Numbered from the stretch's first letter, positions 47,916 to 56,657 are shown. The stretch is DNA of 64,000 bases from Paracidovorax sp031843945 (GCF_031843945.1 NZ_JAVTJJ010000010.1:77388-141387), one strand, 5' to 3'. Notes: a model not told the origin generated them from the sequence alone. Translations and numbers: made by a program.

Positions 47916-50900
47916 ATGGCCACCCACCAGACCCCCAACCCCTACGCCGCAGCAGCAGCCCCCAAACCCCAGCCGCGCCGCCGCAGCGGCTGGCGCATTG
48001 CCGCATGGAGCTTGCTGGGCCTGCTGGCGCTCGTCGCGGCATTGCTGGGCGCCGCCTGGTGGTGGGCCGGCGGCGACTCTTCGCTGGCAGTCACCCTCAA
48101 CCGCGTTGCGCGCTATCTGCCTGCCGGGCAGAGCCTGGAAAGCCGCGAGGTGACGGGCTCCGTGCGCGGCGGCGGCCGCATCGGCTGGCTACGCTGGTCC
48201 AGCCCCGGCATGACGGTGGAAGTGAATGAAGCCGCCATCGGCTGGCAACTGGCCCCGCTGCTGCAGCGCAAGGTGCAACTGGGCGAAGTGCATGCCGCCC
48301 GCGTGCTGATCACGCCCCGGCCCACCGATAAGCCCGCCGGGCCCACCCAGCCGCTGCAGCGCCTGCCGCTGCCGGTGCAGGTCGACCTGCCGTTTCGTGT
48401 GGATGAGCTGGTGTGGGCACCGCCTGCTGCCGACCCGCTGACCATCCGCCAACTGGCGGGCCGCTACGGCTACGACGGCACACAGCATCAACTGGTGGTG
48501 GACAACGTGGAACTGGCCCAGGGCCGCTACGCCGCGCGCGCCACGCTGGGCGCCGAAGCACCCATGCCGCTCGACATGACGCTGGACGGCACGGTGCGCA
48601 CGCCCGCGCCCGGCGGCGGTGCAGACCTGGAGGCCACCGCCCACGCTACCGTGAAAGGCAAGTTGGCGACCGAGGCGGCGCGCCTGCAGATCGCTGCCCA
48701 GTTGAAATCCACCGTGGCTGAAGCCGCCCCACCGGCTGCGGCCGCGCCGACTACCGCAGCCCCAAAATCAACCGCCCCCCGCAACAGTGCGCGCAACGCA
48801 GCCAAGCCGGCGGCGTCCCAAGCCAAGGCCAAGGCCCCGCCTGCGGAGCCCATGCAGGCCGACGTGCAAGCGCAGATCGCCCCCTGGGCGCCTCAGCCCC
48901 TGGTGCAGGCGCAGGCCGACCTGCGCGCGCTGGACCTGGCCGCGCTGTGGCCGCAGGCCCCCGTCACCCGGCTGAGCGGCAATGTGCGCGTGGAGCCCAC
49001 CCCCGCCACCACCGCAGTTGCCGCCACACCGCCAGCCACCACGAGCAACGGCGCCCCGGCCGCCGCCGGCTGGAACATCGCCGCACAGCTGCAGAACGCC
49101 CTGCCCGGCCCGTGGGACAAGCAGCGCCTGCCCGTCAGCGCCGTCGAAGCTCGCGCTGCGTTCGACGGCACGCAGTGGACAGTGCCTGAAGCCACCGTGA
49201 CCGTCGGATCCGGCAGCCTGCAGGCCGAAGGCGCCTTCACGCCCGCCACGCGCGCTCTGCAAGGCAAGGTGCAGCTGCGCAACCTGCGCCCCGAAGCGGT
49301 TTACAGCCAATTCGATGCTACGCCGCTCACCGGCAACGCCAGCGCGCAGGGCGACGCCAACGGCGTGGTCCGCTTCACCGCCGACATCCGAGGTGCCGCA
49401 GCGCGTGCGGCACGACCGTCCAACACCGCAACCGGCAAGGCCGGCACCGCGCCGGCCCCCCAGCTGCGCATCGACCGCCTGGCGACGGAAGGCACCTGGC
49501 GCGGCGACCGGATCGACCTGGCGCGGCTGCAACTGGACGCCTTGCAGGCGCAGATCAGCGCCAGCCAGGTGCAGATCGGCCTGACCGACAAGTCGGCCAA
49601 GGGACAGTTGCAGGCCACTGTGCCTGGCGCCAGTGCGCAATTGAATGGCCAGATGGCGCCGCGCGCCGGTGCCGGCACGCTGGACTTGCGCGTGGCCGAC
49701 GCCCAGCGCCTGCAGCGCTGGATGGACACTCTGCCCGGCGGCGCCGGCCTGCTGCAAGGCGCCGTGCTGGAGGGCAACGCCACGCTGGCCGCCCGCTGGA
49801 GCGGCGGCTGGCAAACGCTGCAACGCCAGTTGCAAACCGCCGGCCTGTTGGGCGGTCCAGCCGTTGCAGCAGGCTCGGCCAACCAAACGTTCTCTCTGCA
49901 GGCCCAGCTCAATGCGCCCCGCCTGAAGGCCGATCTGCCGCCGCGCCCAGGCACCAACGCAGGCCCGCAGTCATTGCAGTTGACCGACGTGAAGGCCGAG
50001 CTGTCTGGCTCGGTGCCTGAACTGACCGTGTCCTGGGACGGCAATCTGCGCCAGGGCGAAAACCGCGCCACGGTACGCCTGCGCGCCAACGGCGGCAATG
50101 CCGGCGCCGTCGGCCAATGGCGCGCGCAAATCGCCGAGCTGCGCGTGGTGGCCTCCACCGGCACGCAGCCCGGGCCATGGACGGTGCAGCTGGCACAGCC
50201 GCTGTCCATTACGGCGCGGCAGGCGCCCACGCTGCTGGTGGAAACATCGGCCGGCCAAGCCATGGTGTCCGGCCCCGTGCCGGGCGAAGCCCGCCTGCGC
50301 TGGGAGCCCGTGCGCTACGAACAGACCGCGCAAGGCAACATGCGACTGCGCACGCAAGGCGAACTGCAAGGCCTGCCCACCACCTGGGCCGACGCCTTCG
50401 TCGCAGGCGATGAGCCCCTGCTCAAGCGCCTGGGTCTGGCCGGCAACCTGGTGCTCAACGGCGACTGGAACATCGACCTGGGCGAGACCCTGCGTGCCAG
50501 CGCCAGCGTACGCCGGGCCAGCGGCGATTTGCGCGTGCTGGCCGAAGGCAGCATGCCCACCACCACCGTCGTGCGCAGCAGCGGCCAGGGCACCGGCTCC
50601 GGCGCCCCGCAGGCGGCAGAAGGCCCGGGCACGCCCGCCGGCATTCGCCAGGCCGAGGTGCGGCTGGACGCCGAAGGCGACACCGTGCGCGCCCGCGTGA
50701 TGTGGGAGAGCGATCGCGCCGGCAGCCTGCAGGCCGACGGCAACACGCGCCTGGCGCGCGGCGCGGACGGCGGCTGGCTCTGGCCCGCCGACGCGCCGCT
50801 GGCCGCCACGGTGAAGGCCCAGTTGCCCGACGTGGGCGTGTGGTCGGCGCTGGCGCCGCCGGGCTGGCGTGTCAAGGGCACGCTGCAGGCCGACGCCGCG

Positions 50901-52187
50901 CTGTCGGGCACCCGTACCGCACCGCGCTGGAGCGGCACGCTGGGCGCCGACCAGCTGGCCGTGCGCTCGCTGCTCGATGGCGTCGATCTGCAGGACGGGC
51001 GCCTGCGCGCCACGCTGCGCGGCGACCGGCTGGAGATCACCGAATTCCGCGTGAACGGCGGCAGTGGCAGCAATGCGCGCATCGCCGGTTTCAGCGGCAA
51101 CCGGACGCTGGCGCCGCGCACCGGCGGCACGCTCACCGGCACGGGCAATGTGTCGTGGGCAGGCGTGGGCTCATCGGGCAGTGGCTCCGGCATCGCGATG
51201 GATTTCAATGCCGAGGCCAATGCCCTGCAGGTGCTGGTGCGCGCCGACCGGCAGGTCAGCGTGTCGGGCAACCTGCAGGCACGCCTGCAGGGCGGGCAGT
51301 TCACGCTCCGCGGCAAGCTCACCACCGACCGTGCCACCATCATCCTGCCCGAGGCTGGCGCGCCCACGCTGGGCTCGGACGTGGTCGTGCGTTCTGCCGC
51401 CAAGGACCGCGAGGCCCAGCAGCAGGCGCAGAAGGCCGCCACCTCCGCCGCCAAGGTCGAGACGGCCCGCGCGCCGGACATCGCCGTCACGCTCAACCTG
51501 GGCAATGACTTCGCGCTGCAGGGCTACGGCATCACTACGCGCCTGACGGGCGAGCTCGACGTTCGCAGCGGCAGCTCTGCCAGCGCGCCGCCGCGTGTGA
51601 CCGGCGAAGTTCGCACCGAGCAGGGCCGCTACCGCGCCTGGGGCCAGTCGCTGGATGTAGAGACCGGCTTGGTGCGCTTCAACGGCCCGTACGACAACCC
51701 CGCGCTCGACATCCTCGCCATCCGCCCGAACATCAGTGTGCGCGCCGGCGTGCAGGTCACCGGCTCGGCCAAGGCGCCACGCGTGCGGCTGTATTCCGAC
51801 CCCGACCTGCCCGATGCGGAAAAGCTGTCGTGGGTGGTGCTGGGCCGCAGCGCCGCCGCCGGCGGTGCCGAAGCCGCACTGCTGCAGCAGGCCGCGCTGG
51901 CGCTGCTGGGCGGCAATGGCGATGGCGGTTCGGGCAACTTTGCCCGCCGCGTGGGCCTGGACGAGATCGGCTTCAAGGGCCCCGGCAGCGGCGAAGACGC
52001 CAGCGCCGCCGCGCTCACCTTCGGCAAGCGCCTGTCCAAGGATTTGTACGTGACCTACGAACGCAGCCTCTCGGGCGCGCTGGGCACGCTCTACATCTTC
52101 TACGACCTGTCGCAGCGCCTGACCTTGCGTGGCCAGACCGGCGCGCAGAGCGCGGTCGACCTGATCTACACGCTGCGCTACGACTGA
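47916..52187 (+). CDS. tamB: TamB-type inner membrane-anchored translocation/assembly protein
   Basis: A 1423-aa protein with one N-terminal membrane helix (WRIAAWSLLGLLALVAALLGAAWWW) and a very long periplasmic beta-helix of AsmA-like/TamB repeats. The C-terminal TamB (DUF490) domain is clear: DIAVTLNLGNDFALQGYG, VTGEVRTEQGRYRAWGQSL, SDPDLPDAEKLSWVVLGR, and the final GQTGAQSAVDLIYTLRYD. TamB bridges the periplasm and has been linked to phospholipid transport. Ala/Pro-rich insertions near 240-300 enlarge it. The start could also be a GTG 18 bp upstream. Confidence 0.93.
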   Translation: MATHQTPNPYAAAAAPKPQPRRRSGWRIAAWSLLGLLALVAALLGAAWWWAGGDSSLAVTLNRVARYLPAGQSLESREVTGSVRGGGRIGWLRWSSPGMTVEVNEAAIGWQLAPLLQRKVQLGEVHAARVLITPRPTDKPAGPTQPLQRLPLPVQVDLPFRVDELVWAPPAADPLTIRQLAGRYGYDGTQHQLVVDNVELAQGRYAARATLGAEAPMPLDMTLDGTVRTPAPGGGADLEATAHATVKGKLATEAARLQIAAQLKSTVAEAAPPAAAAPTTAAPKSTAPRNSARNAAKPAASQAKAKAPPAEPMQADVQAQIAPWAPQPLVQAQADLRALDLAALWPQAPVTRLSGNVRVEPTPATTAVAATPPATTSNGAPAAAGWNIAAQLQNALPGPWDKQRLPVSAVEARAAFDGTQWTVPEATVTVGSGSLQAEGAFTPATRALQGKVQLRNLRPEAVYSQFDATPLTGNASAQGDANGVVRFTADIRGAAARAARPSNTATGKAGTAPAPQLRIDRLATEGTWRGDRIDLARLQLDALQAQISASQVQIGLTDKSAKGQLQATVPGASAQLNGQMAPRAGAGTLDLRVADAQRLQRWMDTLPGGAGLLQGAVLEGNATLAARWSGGWQTLQRQLQTAGLLGGPAVAAGSANQTFSLQAQLNAPRLKADLPPRPGTNAGPQSLQLTDVKAELSGSVPELTVSWDGNLRQGENRATVRLRANGGNAGAVGQWRAQIAELRVVASTGTQPGPWTVQLAQPLSITARQAPTLLVETSAGQAMVSGPVPGEARLRWEPVRYEQTAQGNMRLRTQGELQGLPTTWADAFVAGDEPLLKRLGLAGNLVLNGDWNIDLGETLRASASVRRASGDLRVLAEGSMPTTTVVRSSGQGTGSGAPQAAEGPGTPAGIRQAEVRLDAEGDTVRARVMWESDRAGSLQADGNTRLARGADGGWLWPADAPLAATVKAQLPDVGVWSALAPPGWRVKGTLQADAALSGTRTAPRWSGTLGADQLAVRSLLDGVDLQDGRLRATLRGDRLEITEFRVNGGSGSNARIAGFSGNRTLAPRTGGTLTGTGNVSWAGVGSSGSGSGIAMDFNAEANALQVLVRADRQVSVSGNLQARLQGGQFTLRGKLTTDRATIILPEAGAPTLGSDVVVRSAAKDREAQQQAQKAATSAAKVETARAPDIAVTLNLGNDFALQGYGITTRLTGELDVRSGSSASAPPRVTGEVRTEQGRYRAWGQSLDVETGLVRFNGPYDNPALDILAIRPNISVRAGVQVTGSAKAPRVRLYSDPDLPDAEKLSWVVLGRSAAAGGAEAALLQQAALALLGGNGDGGSGNFARRVGLDEIGFKGPGSGEDASAAALTFGKRLSKDLYVTYERSLSGALGTLYIFYDLSQRLTLRGQTGAQSAVDLIYTLRYD

Positions 52188-52220
52188 GACGGTACAGGCT
52201 TGAGTTGCAGGCTCATCGAT

Positions 52221-52286
52221 TTCAAGTGAAATTGGCCTCTAGCGCTTGATTATCAAGCGCTGACAGCTATTTATTTGATAGCAAAC
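52221..52286 (+). repeat. Two-hairpin dispersed repeat, copy H (best-preserved)
   Basis: Forward copy: TCAAGTGAAATTGGCCTCT, AGCGCTTGATTATCAAGCGC, TGACAGCTATTTATTTGATA, GCAAAC. Both hairpins are perfect. It lies 33 bp after tamB and 70 bp before the islet junction. Confidence 0.93.
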
Positions 52287-52356
52287 TCCTACAGCGGCCT
52301 CACCGGCCCATCCTGCCTCGGCGGCCACGACCCGGCCCGTACAGCGCCGAGTTGTC

Positions 52357-52370
52357 TCCTCATAGTTCAC
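52357..52370 (+). repeat. Left direct repeat: displaced 5' end of tRNA-Arg
   Basis: CTCCTCATAGTTCA matches the first 14 bases of tRNA-Arg(CCU) at 54180-54193 except for one base. Used as acceptor strand, this copy would pair better with the tRNA 3' end (C-G instead of a T-G wobble at position 4-69). It is therefore probably the original 5' end. Sequence diverges immediately after it. Confidence 0.75.
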
Positions 52371-52402
52371 GGGGACGTTTACGAATATAAAGTACTGCCT
52401 CG

Positions 52403-52440
52403 TATCACTCTTGTATCACTCTTGTATCACTCTTGTATCA
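52403..52440 (+). repeat. 11-bp tandem repeat at the left end of the islet
   Basis: TATCACTCTTG occurs three times exactly (52403-52435), followed by a partial fourth unit TATCA. An 11-bp period puts all copies on one face of the helix. It lies 33 bp inside the left tRNA repeat. Confidence 0.85.
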
Positions 52441-52463
52441 GTCTCGGTGTCCCATTAAACCCA

Positions 52464-52678
52464 TGCCCACGGCCAGCGCAGCACAAACATTGCCCGTGCG
52501 TGACAAGACCCGGCTTATGAGCGCGGTCGATGCGATCAACGGGAGGTACGGCAAGGGCACGTTACACGTAGGCGCCACCGGGCTCAATCCCTCGCAGCAC
52601 GAGTGGGGGATGCGGCAAGAACGTATGACGCCGAGGTACACAACAAGGTGGGACGAGTTGCTTTTCGTGAGGGCGTAG
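52464..52678 (+). pseudogene. 3' fragment of umuC (DNA polymerase V, Y-family)
   Basis: An open frame ending at 52678 encodes DKTRLMSAVDAINGRYGKGTL, then the GATGL segment, then MRQERMTPRYTTRWDELLF. This is the C-terminal ~60 residues of UmuC, including the usual MRQE...TTRW block. The polymerase domains are missing, and no umuD is nearby. It is a relic carried in the islet rather than a functional gene. Confidence 0.8.
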
Positions 52679-52913
52679 CGCATTTCAAGCCGCTACGCAC
52701 CGACGACATTACGGTACTGCGAAAGTGTAAATTAGATAGCAGCTGCGCTTGTTCGGAATAGAATCGTCGGCTGTGCTGGTCGACTGTGCGTCCGATCTGA
52801 CATGTAAAAGTGTCATTGATTACACCAATGAATTTCCCAAGTAGAGCGTAAATTGCCACTTGAATGCACGCGATCTGCACCGCACAATGAATCTACATCC
52901 CAAGGAGTGAACC

Positions 52914-53129
52914 ATGATCATGGATAGCGTACTGTCTCTTAAGACTGGCGCCCGGCTGCTGGCCGACCTCCGACAAGCTGCAAGCCGATCGCTCACACCC
53001 GAAGATCTCATGGAGCAGAAGGTGTCTTTCGTCTATGGCTCGATGAGCTCTGACAACGGCGTTACGAAGGATCACGTGAGGCAGGTGATTCGCGGACAAG
53101 TGGGCGCTCAAACGGAGTTGGCCCGGTGA
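52914..53129 (+). CDS. Small antitoxin-like protein encoded before fic
   Basis: A 71-aa protein with a strong ribosome binding site (AAGGAG, 7 bases before the ATG). The N-terminal half is helical; the second half reads EQKVSFVYGSMSSDNGVTKDHVRQVIRG. I do not recognise a named family. Its stop overlaps the fic start (GTGA), the usual layout of fic antitoxin-toxin operons. SMSSDN (residues 43-48) resembles the inhibitory (S/T)xxxE(G/N) motif of Fic antitoxins with Asp for Glu; that reading is tentative. Confidence 0.7.
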   Translation: MIMDSVLSLKTGARLLADLRQAASRSLTPEDLMEQKVSFVYGSMSSDNGVTKDHVRQVIRGQVGAQTELAR

Positions 53130-53830
53130 TTCTTTTCGAGATCGTTGGAACCGAGAACAACCCGGTATATCGCGATCTCGAAATTTCTAATGGCACGCGG
53201 CAATACGACTTTCTGCGTTCGCTGGTAGGCTGCAGTCTCGCAGTTGAGAAGGCGTTCCTTTCGTCGCACATTGTCAAGGCGCTCAATTTTCAAGCAATTA
53301 CGTGCTTGCACACGAATGCTGGTGAATACAGGCCGTGCCAGGTCTACGTCGGCGATCACACGCCGCCAGAGCACCATCGTGTCGATGCATTGATGGATGA
53401 CTTCGTAAACACGGTAAATAGAGCTTGGGAGACGAGTGATCCCATCGTCTTATCGGCCTTCGTGTTATGGCGACTGAACTACATCCACCCGTTCATCAAT
53501 GGAAACGGAAGAACCGCACGTGCCGCATGCTATTTTGTGCTTTGTGTAAGCATGAAGAGTTGGCTTCCGGGTTCTACCATTCTCCCGGAGTTACTCCGTC
53601 GAGAGCGAGATCGCTACGTGGATGCACTGGTTAAGGTAGACCAGTCTGCAAAAACTGGTCAATTGGATCTGAGTCCGCTTCATCAGCTGATCGTCGAGTT
53701 GCTCAGAGAGCAGTTGTCCTCCGTAAAGCCGGTGCCAGACCCATCAGCCCAAGCAGTTCCGACTCAGCAGATAGTGGTTCCACAGCCACATTTGAACGGT
53801 GGAATTGCGCCCGAGACCCCGGCACCTTAA
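53126..53830 (+). CDS. Fic domain protein with non-canonical motif
   Basis: A 234-aa protein starting at a GTG that overlaps the small gene. The Fic motif is HPFINGNGRTAR (121-132). The position normally Asp or Glu (HxFxD/EGNGRxxR), which coordinates Mg for AMP transfer, is Asn125. The remaining catalytic residues (His121, Asn127, Arg129, Arg132) are present, and the flap is HTNAGEYRPCQVYV (62-75). The C-terminal ~35 residues form a Pro/Gln-rich tail. Base composition is lower in GC than its neighbours. It may modify targets by a changed chemistry or be weakly active. Confidence 0.88.
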   Translation: MILFEIVGTENNPVYRDLEISNGTRQYDFLRSLVGCSLAVEKAFLSSHIVKALNFQAITCLHTNAGEYRPCQVYVGDHTPPEHHRVDALMDDFVNTVNRAWETSDPIVLSAFVLWRLNYIHPFINGNGRTARAACYFVLCVSMKSWLPGSTILPELLRRERDRYVDALVKVDQSAKTGQLDLSPLHQLIVELLREQLSSVKPVPDPSAQAVPTQQIVVPQPHLNGGIAPETPAP

Positions 53831-54179
53831 AGGAAAGAGTTGGGGAGGCCCGCGGGCCTTAGGTAGCGGATTGGCCACACGCAATTCAGGGACGCGAGCG
53901 CTAGAACAGGCCCGCAGGTTTTTCACCTCGATCTCAACTGTAAATCACAAGCTCCATCCGATCTACGCTCTTGCCACCGCCGGCAACGTGATACGCGATG
54001 GGGACAGCCTCCATCTGAAACCTGTCGAAGCACCCGCGGACGCCCGGATGGTCGTTGATGCTCAGCACCGCTTTACCCTTGATACAATGCGCGCCCGGTA
54101 TCACTAGCAAATAAAATCAAGTCGATTTCAATAGAAAAATACGCCGCAAGTCATTGATTTAAAAAGATTTTTTTGCCGC
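53831..54179 (+). other. Right part of the islet: possible gene fragment
   Basis: A short palindrome AGGCCCGCGGGCCT lies at 53846-53859, 16 bp after the fic stop. From about 53910 a frame reads KLHPIYALATAGNVIRDGDS and ends DTMRARYH at 54107; its codon use looks coding, but there is no start, and I do not recognise it. The last 70 bp are AT-rich and would now serve as the tRNA leader. Confidence 0.35.
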
Positions 54180-54254
54180 CTCTTCATAGTTCAATGGATA
54201 GAACGAGTGCCTCCTAAGCGCTAGATGCAGGTTCGATTCCTGCTGAGGGGACCA
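54180..54254 (+). tRNA. tRNA-Arg(CCU)
   Basis: Cloverleaf by eye: acceptor CTCTTCA / TGAGGGG, then TA. The D-arm is GTTC-AATGGATA-GAAC. The anticodon stem AGTGC / GCGCT holds loop CTCCTAA with anticodon CCT at 54213-54215. The T-arm is GCAGG-TTCGATT-CCTGC, followed by A and encoded CCA. The acceptor stem contains two G-T wobbles; one is caused by the T at 54183, which differs from the displaced copy at 52360. It reads AGG arginine codons. Confidence 0.92.
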
Positions 54255-54260
54255 TTGACC

Positions 54261-54294
54261 AGCCCGCACCAGCGTTTGCTCTTGCGGGCTTTCT
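54261..54294 (+). terminator. Terminator after tRNA-Arg
   Basis: AGCCCGCA (54261-54268) pairs with TGCGGGCT (54283-54290), followed by TTCTT. Confidence 0.75.
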
Positions 54295-54506
54295 TATGGC
54301 CTCTTCCGAAGACGCCAGGGTGGTCTAGCGGCAGTGCATGGCGGGGTGATTTTCTTGGCCCCGCCGACCGCGATACGGGTGCGAGCCCACTTCCGCAATC
54401 CGCGCACCTCACCGGATCGCCGGGCTTTCACACTGCCGCGCAGTCGGGTCAACGCCGCAAGAGACCCCACATTGCAAGCAGGCCGCAGCCCTGCTCACAA
54501 TGAAGC

Positions 54507-55760
54507 ATGACCAAGCCCGCCAAGCCGACCTCCACCCCCCAACGCCCCTCGCCCGCTTTTGCAGGCAGCCGGCTGCCAGCCGCCGGCGCAGAGATGCGAC
54601 TCGCCGAGCGTGCGCTGGTGTTGCAGGGTGGTGGCGCGCTGGGCTCATACCAGGCGGGCGTGTATGAAGCACTGTTCGAAACCTATCCCACGCTCGACTG
54701 GGTGGCCGGCGTGTCGATCGGCGCGATCAACGCCGCGTTGATTGCAGGCAACGCGCCCGAGCACCGCGTTGCGCGCTTGCGGGAGTTCTGGAACCAGGTG
54801 TCGTCGGGCTTTGGCCAGCAGGTGCCGGACAGCGCGGGTAACAGGTTGGCGCTCAACCAATGGAGCGCGGCGACAGCCATGTTGTTCGGCATTCCAGGCT
54901 TCTTCAAGCCGCGGCTCGACCCCGCATTTTTGCTGGGCAGCGCCGCGCCGGTCGTGAGCTATTACGACACCAGCCCGCTCAAGCACACGCTGGAGCGGCT
55001 GATCGACTTCGACCGCATAAACCACCGCGAGATCCGGCTGAGCGTGGGGGCGGTCAACGTCCGCACCGGCAATTCGGTGTACTTCGACAACACGACGCAG
55101 GCCATCACCGCCGAGCACATCATGGCCAGCGGCGCGCTGCCGCCCGGCTTTCCGGCGGTGCACATCGATGGGGAAGACTATTGGGATGGCGGCGTGGTGT
55201 CGAACACCCCGCTGCAATACGTGCTCGACATGCATCCACGCACGCAGCCGCTGGTGGTGCTGCAGGTCGACCTGTTCAGCGCGCGCGGTCCGCTGCCGCG
55301 CACGTTGTCCGAGGTGTCGCAGCGGCAAAAAGACATCATGTATTCCAGCCGCACCCGCATGAACACCGATGCGTTGTCGGCCAACGTCAACCTGCAGCAG
55401 GCCTTGGCCGACCTGATGGTCAAGCTGCCGCAGCACTTGCGCGACGACCCGAGCGTGGCCGCGCTGTGCGACCGGCTGACGCACAAGCCGATTGACATCG
55501 TTCACCTCATCTACCGCAACCGCCCCTACGACCTGGAATCGAAGGACTACGAGTTCTCGCGCACCACGGTGCTCGAGCATTGGGAGGCCGGAATGCGCGA
55601 CATGCGCAACACGCTGGCGCACCCCGAATGGCTGCAGAGCGAGACGAGCAACGGCGTCACCACCTTCGACATGAGCGAGCCCGAAGCCGCACGCGTGCGT
55701 CGCCCGGCGCTTGATCTCAAGGGCCTGGGCGCCGAGCGGCCGGTGCCGCGCAAGCGATGA
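54507..55760 (+). CDS. Patatin-like phospholipase
   Basis: A 417-aa protein. The oxyanion loop is QGGGALGSYQAG, the nucleophile is Ser70 in GVSIGAIN, and the catalytic Asp lies in a DGG motif (YWDGGVVSNTPL). It belongs to the DUF3734-tailed patatin group that precedes acetoacetate decarboxylase and bdhA in many Burkholderiales. There it is thought to act in lipid or polyhydroxybutyrate turnover. About 105 bp separate it from the decarboxylase gene. Confidence 0.92.
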   Translation: MTKPAKPTSTPQRPSPAFAGSRLPAAGAEMRLAERALVLQGGGALGSYQAGVYEALFETYPTLDWVAGVSIGAINAALIAGNAPEHRVARLREFWNQVSSGFGQQVPDSAGNRLALNQWSAATAMLFGIPGFFKPRLDPAFLLGSAAPVVSYYDTSPLKHTLERLIDFDRINHREIRLSVGAVNVRTGNSVYFDNTTQAITAEHIMASGALPPGFPAVHIDGEDYWDGGVVSNTPLQYVLDMHPRTQPLVVLQVDLFSARGPLPRTLSEVSQRQKDIMYSSRTRMNTDALSANVNLQQALADLMVKLPQHLRDDPSVAALCDRLTHKPIDIVHLIYRNRPYDLESKDYEFSRTTVLEHWEAGMRDMRNTLAHPEWLQSETSNGVTTFDMSEPEAARVRRPALDLKGLGAERPVPRKR

Positions 55761-55866
55761 GCCCGGCGCGCATCGCGTTCATGGCGGTGCGCCCAGGCCA
55801 CTTTAAGCAGGGCCTAAGTCATCGGCGCAACACTGGTCCCTCTGAATCACCGGGAGTTGGCCAGCC

Positions 55867-56616
55867 ATGAAGATCGAAGACATTCGCCGCCGGGCTTTTG
55901 CCATGCCGCTGACCAGCCCGGCCTTTCCGCCGGGGCCTTACCGCTTCATGCGGCGCGAATTCATGGTGATCACCTACCGCACCGACATGGACGCGCTACG
56001 CGCCGTCGTGCCCGAGCCGCTGGAAGTGGTGGAGCCACTCGTAAAGTACGAATTCATCCGCATGCCCGATTCCACCGGCTTTGGCGACTACACCGAATCG
56101 GGCCAGGTGATTCCGGTGCAACTGCGCACCGAGCGCGGCGTGGAGCAAGGCGCTTACGTCCACGCGATGTACCTGAACGACCACCCGCCCATCGCCGGTG
56201 GCCGTGAACTCTGGGGGTTTCCGAAGAAGCTCGCCAACCCCACCTTCGACTACGAGACAGACGTGGTGGTCGGCACGCTCGACTACGGCAAGTTGCGCGT
56301 CGCCACCGCCACCATGGGCTTCAAGCACCGCGAGGTCGATGCGGGAGCGGTGCTGGCCGGCATTGCACAGCCGAACTTCCTGCTCAAGATCATTCCGCAT
56401 GTCGATGGCACGCCGCGCATCTGCGAGCTGGTTCGCTACCACATGGTCGACGTCGTGCTGCACGGCGCATGGACTGCACCGGCGTCGCTGGCGCTGTACC
56501 CGCATGCGCTGGCGCCGGTGGCCGATCTGCCGGTGTTGAAGATCGAATCTGCCGTTCACTACATTGCGGACATGACCCTCGCGCTCGGCACCGTCGAGCA
56601 CGATTACCTCGCCTGA
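55867..56616 (+). CDS. adc: Acetoacetate decarboxylase
   Basis: A 249-aa enzyme. The Schiff-base lysine region is ELWGFPKKLANP (Lys120/Lys121), and the C-terminal PVADLPVLKIESAVHYIADMTL block is typical. It decarboxylates acetoacetate to acetone and CO2. It lies between a patatin and a 3-hydroxybutyrate dehydrogenase that forms acetoacetate, so the three make a short ketone-body module. Confidence 0.95.
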   Translation: MKIEDIRRRAFAMPLTSPAFPPGPYRFMRREFMVITYRTDMDALRAVVPEPLEVVEPLVKYEFIRMPDSTGFGDYTESGQVIPVQLRTERGVEQGAYVHAMYLNDHPPIAGGRELWGFPKKLANPTFDYETDVVVGTLDYGKLRVATATMGFKHREVDAGAVLAGIAQPNFLLKIIPHVDGTPRICELVRYHMVDVVLHGAWTAPASLALYPHALAPVADLPVLKIESAVHYIADMTLALGTVEHDYLA

Positions 56617-56657
56617 AGCCTCGCTTCACCCTTTTCACTCCAACCCAAGGACATCGC

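Noticed and set aside
52403..52440. CRISPR array
   Set aside because: The units are 11 bp and directly adjacent, without spacers; no cas gene is near.
53799..54107. Complete 102-aa gene after fic
   Set aside because: The first half of the frame crosses a palindrome and has no ribosome binding site. Only the last ~60 codons look coding, so I call it a possible fragment.
52357..54254. Classic integration at the tRNA 3' end
   Set aside because: The islet lies on the 5' side, and the repeated bases match the tRNA 5' end, not the 3' end. No duplicate of the tRNA 3' end was found to the left of the islet.
54313..54400. Selenocysteine tRNA (selC)
   Set aside because: There is no long acceptor stem, no TCA anticodon in the expected loop, and no match to the selC D-arm.
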